From NCBI RefSeq assembly GCF_022808695.1, contig NZ_JAKZKW010000005.1, positions 104,395 through 168,394 on the forward strand: 64,000 nt of DNA, written 5' to 3'. This document shows, piece after piece, positions 9,533-17,530 of the stretch (within the stretch, counting starts at the first letter, position 1; every line of letters starts with the position of its first letter). The DNA is from Fundidesulfovibrio soli (GTDB lineage: Bacteria > Desulfobacterota > Desulfovibrionia > Desulfovibrionales > Desulfovibrionaceae). The notes under the pieces were generated by a model. It ran no database searches. It saw only the letters and a program-made list of their open reading frames with translations, and was not told where the DNA came from. The position numbers and the translations under genes are program-made.

Positions 9533-11689
9533 ATGGCCAGAAAAACTTCAACATCGCAAGCGTTTGATACAATCATGAAGGGTATCAAGCTTTTCCCGGA
9601 TAGGTCTGGAATGGTCTACGCGAAAGCGTCTGTTCATAATGCAACAGCGTTCATGGACGTTAACGGCGAACAATTTGAGAATTTTCTCAACGCCGAGCTG
9701 TATGCTGCAACGTCGGAATTCCCAGCCCCCACATCGGTCAAGTCTGCAATACGGATCGCCACCTACCTGGGTAAAGCGAATCCCCCTGAAGACGTGTTCC
9801 TTCGCTTCGGCGTGTTGAACAATGTCCACATGCTGGACCTCAGAAACAGTCTTGGTATGGTGGCAGAGATCTCCCCCACTGGATGGACGCTCACTACTAC
9901 CCCACGTGTCAACTTCCTCCGCCTCGATGGCGGACTCGAGATCGCCGCGCCTTCACCTTCTGGAAATTACCTGCAAATCCTGGACTACTTGAATCTCGAC
10001 GAGGATGGTAAGTTGCTCACCTTACCCAGCATGCCACTGCTGATGATGGTCAACCTCGAACGTCCCATCATTCAGTTCATCGGCAATGAAGGGTCAGGTA
10101 AATCTACCGTGGCCAAACGCTTTCGGAAGCTGATGGACCCTGCATGTCCTGAGGTCAACGACGCAAAGGCGGATAAGCGTGAACTTGCTCTGCTGCTCAA
10201 CGATAATGCGATGCCTGTCCTGGACAATCTCACATACCTTCCGAAATTCGTGAGTGACTTCTACTGTGCAGCGTTCTCAGGAGGAGGCGTACAGTTCCGG
10301 GCTCACTATACCAACGCCGGAGTCTACCGCTTGCACTACAGGAGGGGGGTAGTCATCACCGCCATGGAGTTGCCGACGCTGGCCCGCGATTTCCTTGATC
10401 GCTCAATTATTGTGGATATGAATCGCGTGCAGGTCTTCGAAGAGGGTTCAGGGGAATGCCTTGAGGCCATGTTCGAGCTGGATCGTCCGAAGATTTTGGG
10501 GGGCATGCTTGATATCTTGGTCGAGGCCAAGAAAATGCTTACGAAAGTGACGGTGAAGAACCTTCCCCGCTTTACGGACTTTGCCCGCTACGGTGCTGCG
10601 ATTGCGGAAATATTGGGCTATGGCGGTCAACGGTATGTCGACGCGATACGTGCTTCGAAGCAGGGTCCTACTCAACAAGCTCGGGCCAACGCTGACCCCG
10701 TTGTCGCGGCGTTCATGGCATTGGCGAAGTCTGGGGTACGCTTCTCTGGGGGCAGCGCGGATCTGCTCTCCGCATTAGGTAGGTACAAACCCCGCAGCAT
10801 CTCGGGCCGCACGAAATGGCCGGAGAGTGCAGACCAGCTCGGCAAGGCCATCTCCCGCGTAAAGGATGAACTCGCAGAGTGGGATGTCTTCCTGGAGACC
10901 AAGAACTCCAAGAAGGGCAGGCGTTATACTGTTGAATATGTACCGCCAGCGCCAGAGGCCGATAATATCGAGGCAACCGAGACCGGCGAGGGTGATGCCC
11001 AACAGCCTCAAAGGCTCGAGATTGTAAACCCGGTCACGGGCGAGGTCACATGCCCCCCCGCGCCGATGCCTTGGGAATCGCCTGAATCGCCTGACTACGT
11101 CCCACCGGCCCCATTCGGTCCTGAGGTGTCTTCGGCGGTCCTGGATGCCTTCTTCGTCGACGGCCTTAGCTTTGAAGCATCGTTGGGTCGGAACCATGTC
11201 CCAATGGCCCCCTTTGCTGTCGTGTCCACTCGCGAACGTCCAACCACTGATGACGTCTGGAGCTACGAGGAGGTTCAGACTACCTATGCCCAACAGACTC
11301 ATCCGGGGTCCGGGAGCGATGAGCCTTTACCCACGGGCACAGCGGTACCAGATAACACCCCTACCGCTGAAAATGGCGGAGTGATGTGCAAGGGGTGTAT
11401 GTACTACGATGGCCGCAAACAGGCCTGCTACGATAAGGGCGAGAACGTGCCGATTTCAAGTCCATTTGTGTTTCGTTTCTGCGGAAGGCACCTCAGCACT
11501 GATACATATGACAGGGAAGAGGCGGAGAGGAAGCTCGCTGAAGCTGAGATTGCTCATCAGAAGAACGTGCAGGACCTTCGGGGTCAGCTTGCTGAGGCTG
11601 AAGAGAGCCTCCGTCTTGCACTGATGACCGAAGAGGAAAGGCGTGCAGAAATTGATGCGTCGTTCGGTTCTGACGGGATCGACTTTTGA
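9533..11689 (+). CDS. SF3-helicase-like / replication ATPase of a mobile element
   Basis: 718 residues from the ATG at 9533 (TTGGAG 7 bases upstream; an in-frame TTG at 9521 is less likely). Walker A GNEGSGKST is at 184-192, a Walker-B-like strand MPVLDNLTYLP follows, then GVVITAMELP and ARDFLDRSIIVDM, which resemble motif C and an arginine finger of SF3/D5-type helicases. The C-terminus adds a cysteine cluster (C619, C622, C632, C650) compatible with zinc binding and a coiled coil (~660-705). Satellites and plasmids often pair such an ATPase with a nearby origin; the repeat-rich AT region directly downstream fits this. The family assignment is by motif only and no primase domain is evident. 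Confidence 0.65.
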   Translation: MARKTSTSQAFDTIMKGIKLFPDRSGMVYAKASVHNATAFMDVNGEQFENFLNAELYAATSEFPAPTSVKSAIRIATYLGKANPPEDVFLRFGVLNNVHMLDLRNSLGMVAEISPTGWTLTTTPRVNFLRLDGGLEIAAPSPSGNYLQILDYLNLDEDGKLLTLPSMPLLMMVNLERPIIQFIGNEGSGKSTVAKRFRKLMDPACPEVNDAKADKRELALLLNDNAMPVLDNLTYLPKFVSDFYCAAFSGGGVQFRAHYTNAGVYRLHYRRGVVITAMELPTLARDFLDRSIIVDMNRVQVFEEGSGECLEAMFELDRPKILGGMLDILVEAKKMLTKVTVKNLPRFTDFARYGAAIAEILGYGGQRYVDAIRASKQGPTQQARANADPVVAAFMALAKSGVRFSGGSADLLSALGRYKPRSISGRTKWPESADQLGKAISRVKDELAEWDVFLETKNSKKGRRYTVEYVPPAPEADNIEATETGEGDAQQPQRLEIVNPVTGEVTCPPAPMPWESPESPDYVPPAPFGPEVSSAVLDAFFVDGLSFEASLGRNHVPMAPFAVVSTRERPTTDDVWSYEEVQTTYAQQTHPGSGSDEPLPTGTAVPDNTPTAENGGVMCKGCMYYDGRKQACYDKGENVPISSPFVFRFCGRHLSTDTYDREEAERKLAEAEIAHQKNVQDLRGQLAEAEESLRLALMTEEERRAEIDASFGSDGIDF

Positions 11690-11799
11690 TGGTTATCCTG
11701 GCTTCGCAATGTGAGTGACCATCTGAAGCCTTATGCTGTCCCATGGGGGGAGCCTTCTCCCCCCCCCTCTGGGATGCCAGTGGACCGGTGTGGGTTACC
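11690..11799. other. Short spacer after the ATPase gene
   Basis: Non-coding spacer with C/G homopolymer runs around 11744-11767 (GGGGGGAG and CCCCCCCC), weakly self-complementary. It leads into the repeat region. Confidence 0.35.
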
Positions 11800-11955
11800 A
11801 CCCTTCACCCAGTTTAAGTGTCTAACATATTGAAATATGTAAATAAATTTACGAGGTGGAGGGTGAAGGATGAACAATGGGATTTATTATTTTATTCAAA
11901 ATAAATATATAATATAAAATTCAACCCTTCACCCTTCACCCTTCACCGTCCACCC
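11800..11955. repeat. Candidate replication origin: ACCCTTC iterons flanking an AT-rich core
   Basis: Copies of ACCCTTC occur at 11800 and as three tandem heptamers at 11924-11944, followed by ACCGTCCACCC. An inverted copy (GGTGGAGGGTGAAGGA, 11855-11870) lies on the other side of a very AT-rich core (~11872-11922). Iterons bracketing an easily melted core, directly downstream of a helicase-like ATPase gene, are the usual layout of plasmid and satellite origins. Origin function is inferred. Confidence 0.5.
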
Positions 11956-12940
11956 TGTAAAAATGAAATTCTATGTTAACACTCCACGTAATGTTATGGA
12001 TTCTAACAATTTAATCTTGAAGAGTGGTTCTATTGTTTGACTCTGACTACTAGGACAACTAATCTGGATACAATACTACGAACGAGTTCAATCTGACGAC
12101 TTGATCAATATTTATGTAGTTATCAAAAATTCAGACGAAATTTGTATGGCTCGGATTTCCATGTTTTGATAGCAATAATTTTGTTAGTCTTGCCAAGTCT
12201 ATCATGGCTGTATATTCTCAGGTTATATAGACAAATTATAATACCATACAATCTTGATTTTGCTTAACAAATCTTTCAAGAATATATTTTCAATAATACA
12301 GGTTCAATTGCTATGGGGGCCTTAATATTTGTCAACGTCAAATGCCACTGCTTTGTGGACGTAGTCTTTAAGATTGCGAGGTCAAAAAATACTGTAGTCT
12401 TTAGATGTAATAATAACTGATCGTTTCCATCGAATCAATATTCTGAAGATGAGCCTACTTGGTACTGCGCAAACAGGCCAGGGGAATTGGCTGAGACCTG
12501 CGAGACAGCCCGTAACATTCTGCTTAGGTAGATTGTGAAGCCAAGGTGGCGCACGCGTAGAGCGATGCTCATAGCAAGCAGAAGTTCAATATACGACACG
12601 TGTGTATGCGATTAGGAGCAGGATGTTTCTGAAGAACGATGACAAAGAACGAAGGGAAGTGATATATCAGTTCCGCGTGCAAACCATTTGGGAGCTCTTC
12701 TGGAAGAGGGTTCAATGATTATCACGGCTGCGTTTCGTAAGGAAACATCGTAAAGTGTGCAAGGAGATATATTGAGAGATTTTGCCGCGCAAGAATCAAT
12801 CAATATTGCAATTCAATAACAACAAACAAAATTAACAATAATCATTAAGCACATTTTACGATTTCGCCGGATTCGGGAAAACCGAACATCCGGTGGAGAC
12901 GGGCGCTGAGACTGGTGACAGGTTCTTCGACCCTATCTTG
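11956..12940. other. AT-rich non-coding region
   Basis: Nearly 1 kb of low-GC DNA with frequent stops in all frames and no convincing gene on either strand. It lies between the candidate origin and the structured-RNA candidate, and may hold promoters or further origin sequence, but I see no clear motif. Confidence 0.5.
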
Positions 12941-13043
12941 AAGCACCCAGTCGGGTCAGAACATCTATTCTGGCCTAGCTGGGTGCTTTGAGGGCCTGTA
13001 TCTCAGGAGGCTGACCGCATCTGCGGCTGGCCTCCTTTTTTTG
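12941..13043 (+). ncRNA. Candidate structured small RNA with its own terminator
   Basis: AAGCACCCAG (12941-12950) pairs perfectly with CTGGGTGCTT (12979-12988). Nested inside is a second hairpin, CAGAA/TTCTG (12957-12961 with 12968-12972). A third hairpin, AGGAGG/CCTCCT (13005-13010 with 13031-13036) with inner CCGC/GCGG, is followed by seven T residues, as in a rho-independent terminator. No gene precedes it on the + strand for over 1.2 kb, so the terminator must serve a non-coding transcript. The 5' end is unknown. Confidence 0.45.
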
Positions 13044-13366
13044 CGTGGATCCATCTCGCCCTGGAGGCACCGGCAGAGATCCCCACCGCCCAATTCCCAT
13101 CCCGGGGGGAGCCCTTCCCCAAAACGGCCCCCTACCGCTCCCAACTGGACCGAGCCAGGGTTTCCCTTCCCCCGTGACCTTGGACCCAGGAGGGGGCAAA
13201 TATGGCCCAAAGACTGAATTTGAGGACCGTGAGTGGGCTCAATTCTGATGAAATCGTCGTTTTTTGCGCGTTTTTTTTGCTGTTTTTGCGGCTAATAATG
13301 TATTTTCGACGCAATTATAGAGAAATATGGTGATCAATTACCAAACATCATTACATGGAGAATGTT
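13044..13366. other. Non-coding leader before the small regulator gene
   Basis: About 320 bases with no convincing gene. There are T-runs around 13258-13285. Probably holds the promoter of the following small gene, which I cannot place with confidence. Confidence 0.35.
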
Positions 13367-13729
13367 ATGGCAAAGAAGAAGAACCAAGACGGAAGTGAAG
13401 GTTCATCCGGCATCCCTGAATCCAGGTACAATGCCAGAGTTCTTCGTGAACTCATCAACGCTGGCGACAGTGCCACTGAGATCATGGAGAAGCTGAACAT
13501 TCGGCACAAGCAGACTTTGAGGCAACACGTTCTCAAGCTTATCAGCGATGATAAGCAATACTACGAAGTTCGAGGTTTATACATGAAGTCCTCTTCAAGA
13601 CCAAAGGTCAAGAAGAATGGAGTCCTCTGTATCAACCTGAGCGGCGTGAAGTTCGACGGACGTGACGTTGTCGAGGGAGACGAGTTCGTTGTGAACATCG
13701 AATCCGACCACATAGTCTTGCGCATGTAA
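13367..13729 (+). CDS. Small putative DNA-binding regulator (HTH plus AbrB-like tail)
   Basis: 120 residues from the ATG at 13367, with GGAG 6 bases upstream; an in-frame ATG at 13355 overlaps that site. After a lysine-rich start, residues ~25-65 (RVLRELINAGDSATEIMEKL, then RHKQTLRQHV) read as a helix-turn-helix. The C-terminal ~35 residues (INLSGVKF, VVEGDEFVVNI) resemble a swapped-hairpin AbrB-type beta fold. It is followed by its own terminator. It is likely a transcription regulator of the mobile element, but neither domain assignment is certain. Confidence 0.6.
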   Translation: MAKKKNQDGSEGSSGIPESRYNARVLRELINAGDSATEIMEKLNIRHKQTLRQHVLKLISDDKQYYEVRGLYMKSSSRPKVKKNGVLCINLSGVKFDGRDVVEGDEFVVNIESDHIVLRM

Positions 13730-13749
13730 TGATGCAATTGGAACGTTGT

Positions 13750-13780
13750 GGGTCTCGTTGAAAAACGAGGCCCTCTTTTT
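13750..13780 (+). terminator. Rho-independent terminator
   Basis: GGGTCTCGTT pairs with AACGAGGCCC (one G-U pair) around a GAAA loop, followed by TCTTTTT. It ends the small regulator gene. Confidence 0.85.
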
Positions 13781-13933
13781 GTTTTTGATGGCGAGCAGAG
13801 TTTGAATATTGTGCAACTACATAGAGAAATCATCACAATAGGAAAGTACGTTTTGTACTAGAAACGTACTTTCCAGGCATATCTTGGGCTAAGCCTATTG
13901 ATTTTAACGAGTTACCAGGTGTTCTCTGGCAGG

Positions 13934-13977
13934 AGCCCCTGGAGCTGACGTTTTCAATGTCAGTTTCCGGGGCTTTT
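13934..13977 (+). terminator. Imperfect hairpin upstream of the small recombinase gene
   Basis: AGCCCCTGGAGCTGAC pairs imperfectly with GTCAGTTTCCGGGGCT, followed by TTT. It lies 30 bases before the recombinase start. It could be a terminator, an attenuator or a recombinase-associated inverted repeat. Confidence 0.45.
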
Positions 13978-14006
13978 CCAATTGTAAACATGCATTGGAG
14001 GTTGTG

Positions 14007-14564
14007 ATGAAAGTCGAACCGTTCATTGAACTGAAAGACATCAAGAGCATCAAGCGGATGCTCAAGGACAATCCTCGGGATTTTCTGCTCTTCATCATGG
14101 GAATTAACTCAGGACTGCGAGCACAGGATCTTCTTGAACTTCGGGTGCGAGACATCCAGGACGTCAAGATCGGGTCGCGCATTTCGCTAAGAGAGAAGAA
14201 GACGGGCAAGGAGAACGTCTTGATCATCAACCATGAGATCAAGGCTGCTGCCGATGCCTACTTGGGTACAACCCCGGCAGAACCGGAGCATTACCTGTTC
14301 AAATCCCGCAAGGGAAAGAACTATCCGCTGACTACCTTCGCCGTGACCAAATACGTGAAAACCTGGGCGGCCGCGCTGAACCTGAAAGGCAACTTCGGTG
14401 CGCATACGCTCCGTAAGACCTGGTGCTTCCATCAAAGGAAGACCTACGGTGTTTCCTGGGAGGTCCTCGCCAAACGGTTGAACCACTCGAGCCCCTCCAT
14501 CACCCGCCGGTACCTCGGCATCCAGGAAGAGGAGGTCGAGGAGATCTTGCTCAACATCATCTGA
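14007..14564 (+). CDS. Minimal tyrosine recombinase (catalytic domain only)
   Basis: 185 residues from the ATG at 14007, with GGAGG 5 bases upstream. It is only the catalytic domain of a tyrosine recombinase: R38 in SGLRAQDLLEL, K64/K65, H133xxR136 in AHTLRKTW, H160 in LNHSSPSITRRY and nucleophile Y169. All catalytic residues are present, so this is not an obvious fragment; the N-terminal arm/core-binding domain of normal (~300-400 residue) integrases is absent. A terminator follows. Small recombinases of this sort may resolve dimers, invert DNA or assist the larger integrase encoded 380 bases downstream. Confidence 0.85.
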   Translation: MKVEPFIELKDIKSIKRMLKDNPRDFLLFIMGINSGLRAQDLLELRVRDIQDVKIGSRISLREKKTGKENVLIINHEIKAAADAYLGTTPAEPEHYLFKSRKGKNYPLTTFAVTKYVKTWAAALNLKGNFGAHTLRKTWCFHQRKTYGVSWEVLAKRLNHSSPSITRRYLGIQEEEVEEILLNII

Positions 14565-14569
14565 TCATC

Positions 14570-14592
14570 AGGGGCCATCCGGCCCCTTTTTT
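14570..14592 (+). terminator. Rho-independent terminator
   Basis: AGGGGCC/GGCCCCT stem with an ATCC loop, followed by five T residues, 6 bases after the small recombinase stop codon. Confidence 0.88.
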
Positions 14593-14706
14593 CGCGGAGG
14601 GGCTTTACATTTCCATGGAGGGCGCATAAACATTCCCTGCCCGGATTAGCCATAGTGGTTTGTATTAGAACCGCCTATTGCATATTCAACCTCATTCGAG
14701 GTGGAT

Positions 14707-14928
14707 ATGTCCCCAGCTCCCGCTTTCCTGACCCAAGCCCAAGCTGCTGAGTACCTGAGCTTCGCGCCCCGCACCTTCCGCGACCTGTCAAAGAAGTATC
14801 TCCTGCCGACCTACGGCCCTAAGCGCAACCGTTTCCGCAAGGAAGACCTGGAGGCGTTCATGTCCAATCCCGTGATTTTTCTGGAAGAGTCGGTGACCAT
14901 ACGCCGTCCCAGAAAAGCTATCATCTAA
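14707..14928 (+). CDS. Excisionase-like / helix-turn-helix protein
   Basis: 73 residues starting MSPAPAFLTQAQAAEYLSFA, with GAGGTGG just upstream. The segment LTQAQAAEYLSFAPRTFRDL, then a lysine/arginine-rich wing and RFRKEDLEAFM, is the winged-helix HTH_17/Xis-AlpA pattern (a DNA-binding directionality factor or regulator). The next gene is a full integrase starting 12 bases later, so this is probably the element's excisionase or integrase regulator. The product is slightly longer than many HTH_17 proteins, with a basic C-terminal tail. Confidence 0.82.
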   Translation: MSPAPAFLTQAQAAEYLSFAPRTFRDLSKKYLLPTYGPKRNRFRKEDLEAFMSNPVIFLEESVTIRRPRKAII

Positions 14929-14940
14929 GGGAGATGGACC

Positions 14941-15960
14941 ATGATACGTCAAAAGGGAAACTCCTGGTTCGTTCGCTGGCGCGAGAACGGTGCCCAGAAG
15001 CAGAAACACTTCGGTATCGGTCCTGAGGCGAAGCTCAAGGCTGAACTGTACGAGTCCGAAATCAAACTGGCCAAGAAGCGCGGCGAGGATCTGTCCCAGA
15101 AGCGCCACCGCCAGGGACTGTTTTTTAATGAACTGGGCCAACTGTACGTTGATAACTTACGGGCAACTGGCCGCTCCGAAAACCACATCAAGAACATGGT
15201 CACGCTCCTGAACAACGTGTTCGTCCCATTGATGCCGGACAGGCCGGTTGCGGAGCTGACCTTTGAGCACCTGCTTACGTTTGCTGGAGAGTTTTCCGGG
15301 AGGGCTCAATCGACCCGGAACCGGTACATGGACTACATCAACGCCATCTTCAATTTCGGCGTGGCGCACAAGCTGATCAGCGAAAATCCCATGGCGAACT
15401 GGAAGAAACCGAAGGAAGCCAAGCGGGACGTCCAGCTCTCCGTGAACGATCTGGGCCGGATCATCCAGCACGCAGAGCCGCATCTTGCATGGGCACTGGA
15501 GGTATCATTCAATCTCGGTGTCCGCACCGGAGAAAGCGAACTGCTTGCACTCCAATGGAGGCAGGTCGACTTCGGCCAGGGAGAGATCAAGGTATTTGCC
15601 CCTAAGACCAGGACTCACCGGATAATTCCTATCAAGGCTGAGTTCCTTGAAAGGCTTCGAGGGAAGATGGCCGAATCCGCTTCCAGCTCCGTCGTGGAGT
15701 ACAAAGGGAAAGCGGTAAAATCCCTGCGCCGGTCGTTCCGGTCGGCCTGCGAGAAGGCACGGATTGAGTATCCGGTCCGATTCTATGACGTGCGCCACCT
15801 GTACTGCACAACGCTTCTGAACAATGGCGCGGATTTGGCCGCCGTGAGCAAGCTCATGGGCCACAGCACAATTAAGATGACCACGGATTCCTACTACCAT
15901 ACCCAGAAAATTGAGAAGACCCGTGCAGTGGGCCTCCTCCCCAACATTACTAGCGTTTAG
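14941..15960 (+). CDS. int: Site-specific tyrosine recombinase (integrase)
   Basis: 339 residues. There is an N-terminal arm-binding-like segment (MIRQKGNSWFVRWRENG), a SAM-like core-binding domain (~55-150) and a C-terminal catalytic domain: R195 in LGVRTGESELL, Y282-x-x-R285 in FYDVRHLYC, H308 in LMGHSTIK and nucleophile Y318 or Y319. The first H of the usual HxxR box is Y, a substitution seen in functional phage integrases. It follows the excisionase-like gene by 12 bases. It is a good candidate for the enzyme that placed the island at the tRNA fragment near 25,050, although the island's other end is not visible. Confidence 0.92.
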   Translation: MIRQKGNSWFVRWRENGAQKQKHFGIGPEAKLKAELYESEIKLAKKRGEDLSQKRHRQGLFFNELGQLYVDNLRATGRSENHIKNMVTLLNNVFVPLMPDRPVAELTFEHLLTFAGEFSGRAQSTRNRYMDYINAIFNFGVAHKLISENPMANWKKPKEAKRDVQLSVNDLGRIIQHAEPHLAWALEVSFNLGVRTGESELLALQWRQVDFGQGEIKVFAPKTRTHRIIPIKAEFLERLRGKMAESASSSVVEYKGKAVKSLRRSFRSACEKARIEYPVRFYDVRHLYCTTLLNNGADLAAVSKLMGHSTIKMTTDSYYHTQKIEKTRAVGLLPNITSV

Positions 15961-15972
15961 GGGGATATCTCT

Positions 15973-16452
15973 ATGGCATGGGTAAAGATCAAGAAAGGCT
16001 CTTTCGATCGCGCTTCGGAATGTCGCGTGAGCATTTCCAAGGGCGGGATTTTGTCCGTGGGCAAGGGGGCCATGAGGCAGTTCGGGTTCACCGGTGGTAA
16101 GATCGAGATGATCGCTGACGACGAGAACCCGGACAGGATCGGCTTCAGGTTCGTTGAGGAAGCCGATGATGAGGCGGATACCGTTTCGTTCCGGGAACTC
16201 AAAAAAGATGATGGCCAGATCACGGGCTATTCAGCTTCAATCGGGTCGTTCTTGTCTGAGTTGGACAAGTTTAAGGTCGAAGAGACGATGAGCTTTCCGC
16301 TCCTCAAGGACGAGACCGAGGGTGTGTTTTATTTCCTGAGGAGCCGGGGTCTTGCTAACTCGCGGAAGAAGGTGCCCGCACCGGATGCGGAGAGCAAGGA
16401 GGGCGAAGAGGTGGATATCGTCAGTGTCGAGGCTGGCGAGCAGTTGCAGTAA
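15973..16452 (+). CDS. Hypothetical protein downstream of integrase
   Basis: 159 residues starting MAWVKIKKGSFDRAS, 12 bases after the integrase stop, followed by its own terminator. The N-terminal ~60 residues (CRVSISKGGILSVGKGAMRQ, then GFTGGKIEMIADDENP) look like a small beta-rich fold found in phage-borne hypothetical proteins; the rest is acidic and low in hydrophobic segments. No catalytic motif is recognised. It is probably part of the integration operon, function unknown. Confidence 0.7.
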   Translation: MAWVKIKKGSFDRASECRVSISKGGILSVGKGAMRQFGFTGGKIEMIADDENPDRIGFRFVEEADDEADTVSFRELKKDDGQITGYSASIGSFLSELDKFKVEETMSFPLLKDETEGVFYFLRSRGLANSRKKVPAPDAESKEGEEVDIVSVEAGEQLQ

Positions 16453-16469
16453 GCGGAAGTGAGGGCAGC

Positions 16470-16498
16470 AGGGCCGGGGGGTGACTCCCGGCCCTTTT
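16470..16498 (+). terminator. Rho-independent terminator
   Basis: AGGGCCGGG/CCCGGCCCT 9-bp stem with an 8-base loop, followed by TTT, closing the integrase operon. Confidence 0.85.
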
Positions 16499-16727
16499 GG
16501 CCTGTGGGGACATAGGGGCGACATAGGTTGTCATTTGTGGCGACGGTAGCCGTTCCAGGGATACAGGTTCATCAAGCCGGTAATAACCTCGATGAGGGGC
16601 CGTCACGGGCTTCCAGCGCGATGCGTAGTCCAAGATCGAGCGTGAGGTAGGCAACAGCGCCCCTCTCTGTGTGGTGACAACCCGAGTTTTGTCGCGAACG
16701 TCACCTGCTGGCGGCAGGCTGGTGCGC

Positions 16728-16990
16728 CTACCATTGTTTTGCCGTGATCTTCTTCATCACCTCGATTTCGAGGTCACGCTCGACCAGGAGTTTCTTCAGC
16801 CTGCGTTCTCCTGCTCCAACTGGCGGAGCTTTTTCACATCATCAGCGTTCATGCCGTTGAAGCGTTGCCGCCACGTGAAAATGGTCTGCTCGCTGATGCC
16901 GTGCCGCTTGGCCACCTGCGCCACCAGGTCGCGGTCAGCCTCACGCAGGATGCTCACCATCTGCTCTTCTGAAAAGCGTGTCTTCCGCAT
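16728..16990 (-). pseudogene. IS3-family transposase OrfA remnant, frameshifted
   Basis: On the minus strand, MRKTRFSEEQMVSILREADR, then VAQVAKRHGISEQTIFTWRQ and VKKLRQLEQENA, is the helix-turn-helix OrfA of an IS3-group element. After ENA the frame breaks into a stop; reading one base out of phase restores the expected leucine-zipper end (KKLLVERDLEIEVMKKITAK), so a single base has been lost near 16,800. No OrfB (DDE catalytic half) is present next to it, so the copy is dead. It lies between the integrase operon and the dynamin operon, marking an old insertion event. Confidence 0.85.
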
Positions 16991-17040
16991 GGCTCCCTCT
17001 TCTTCGTCGGGAGCCACCTCCTCAAGTTTCAGCTGGTCCG

Positions 17041-17408
17041 AAAAGTGCCGATCAGGTCATTCCAATTCGCTCCCTTGGGGATAAAAACTAGAATGTCATC
17101 AGGTACTCGGAAAGCATGGCTTGAAGCCGGGAGAATTTGCCTGGGTTCGTCCTGGGTACGACTACGACCTGTGAGTTGGATTATGACCAGCAGTCGAGGG
17201 CGTTTTGCTTCTACCTGGGCACCGGTAACATTATGGCGCGCAAAAAGAAGTCCAAGGCCTCCGACGATTTTAAGGAGGCACATGGAGCCAGTGCGGTAAG
17301 CCCCGTGGCCGAGTACGTAGGAGCCAAGGAGGACGTCTCGTAGGGCGTCAGACAACGACCAGATAGCCATGCACGGGGGGAGACATTCGGATATTTAGGG
17401 GAACATGG
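17041..17408. other. Non-coding stretch between IS remnant and dynamin operon
   Basis: About 370 bases. A short open frame at 17233-17343 (MARKKKSKASDDFKEAHGAS..., 36 codons) has no ribosome site and no recognised relatives; I do not call it a gene. No other feature seen. Confidence 0.35.
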
Positions 17409-17436
17409 TTGACATGGGCTGCACCATGTGGAAAAT
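17409..17436 (+). promoter_or_regulatory. Candidate promoter and overlapping operator of the dynamin operon
   Basis: A consensus -35 TTGACA (17409-17414), a 16-base spacer and a -10-like GAAAAT (17431-17436) lie ~95 bases before the first gene. The spacer holds a perfect inverted repeat ACATGG-6-CCATGT (17412-17429), with an extra ACATGG at 17403. A repressor or activator bound there would control the operon. The call is by eye. Confidence 0.4.
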
Positions 17437-17530
17437 AAAAATAAAAAAATAATGATTGCACTTGGTTGGGCGGGATACAAATATTTCATAGTATTTGGTT
17501 GTGATTGTAAAAGAGAGGAAGGTTGGAAGT

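Noticed and set aside
11924..11944. ACCCTTC tandem repeats as a CRISPR array
   Set aside because: Units of 7 bases with no spacers; iteron or simple tandem repeat instead.
17233..17343. 36-codon open frame starting MARKKKSKASDDF
   Set aside because: No ribosome-binding site and no family; too short to support.
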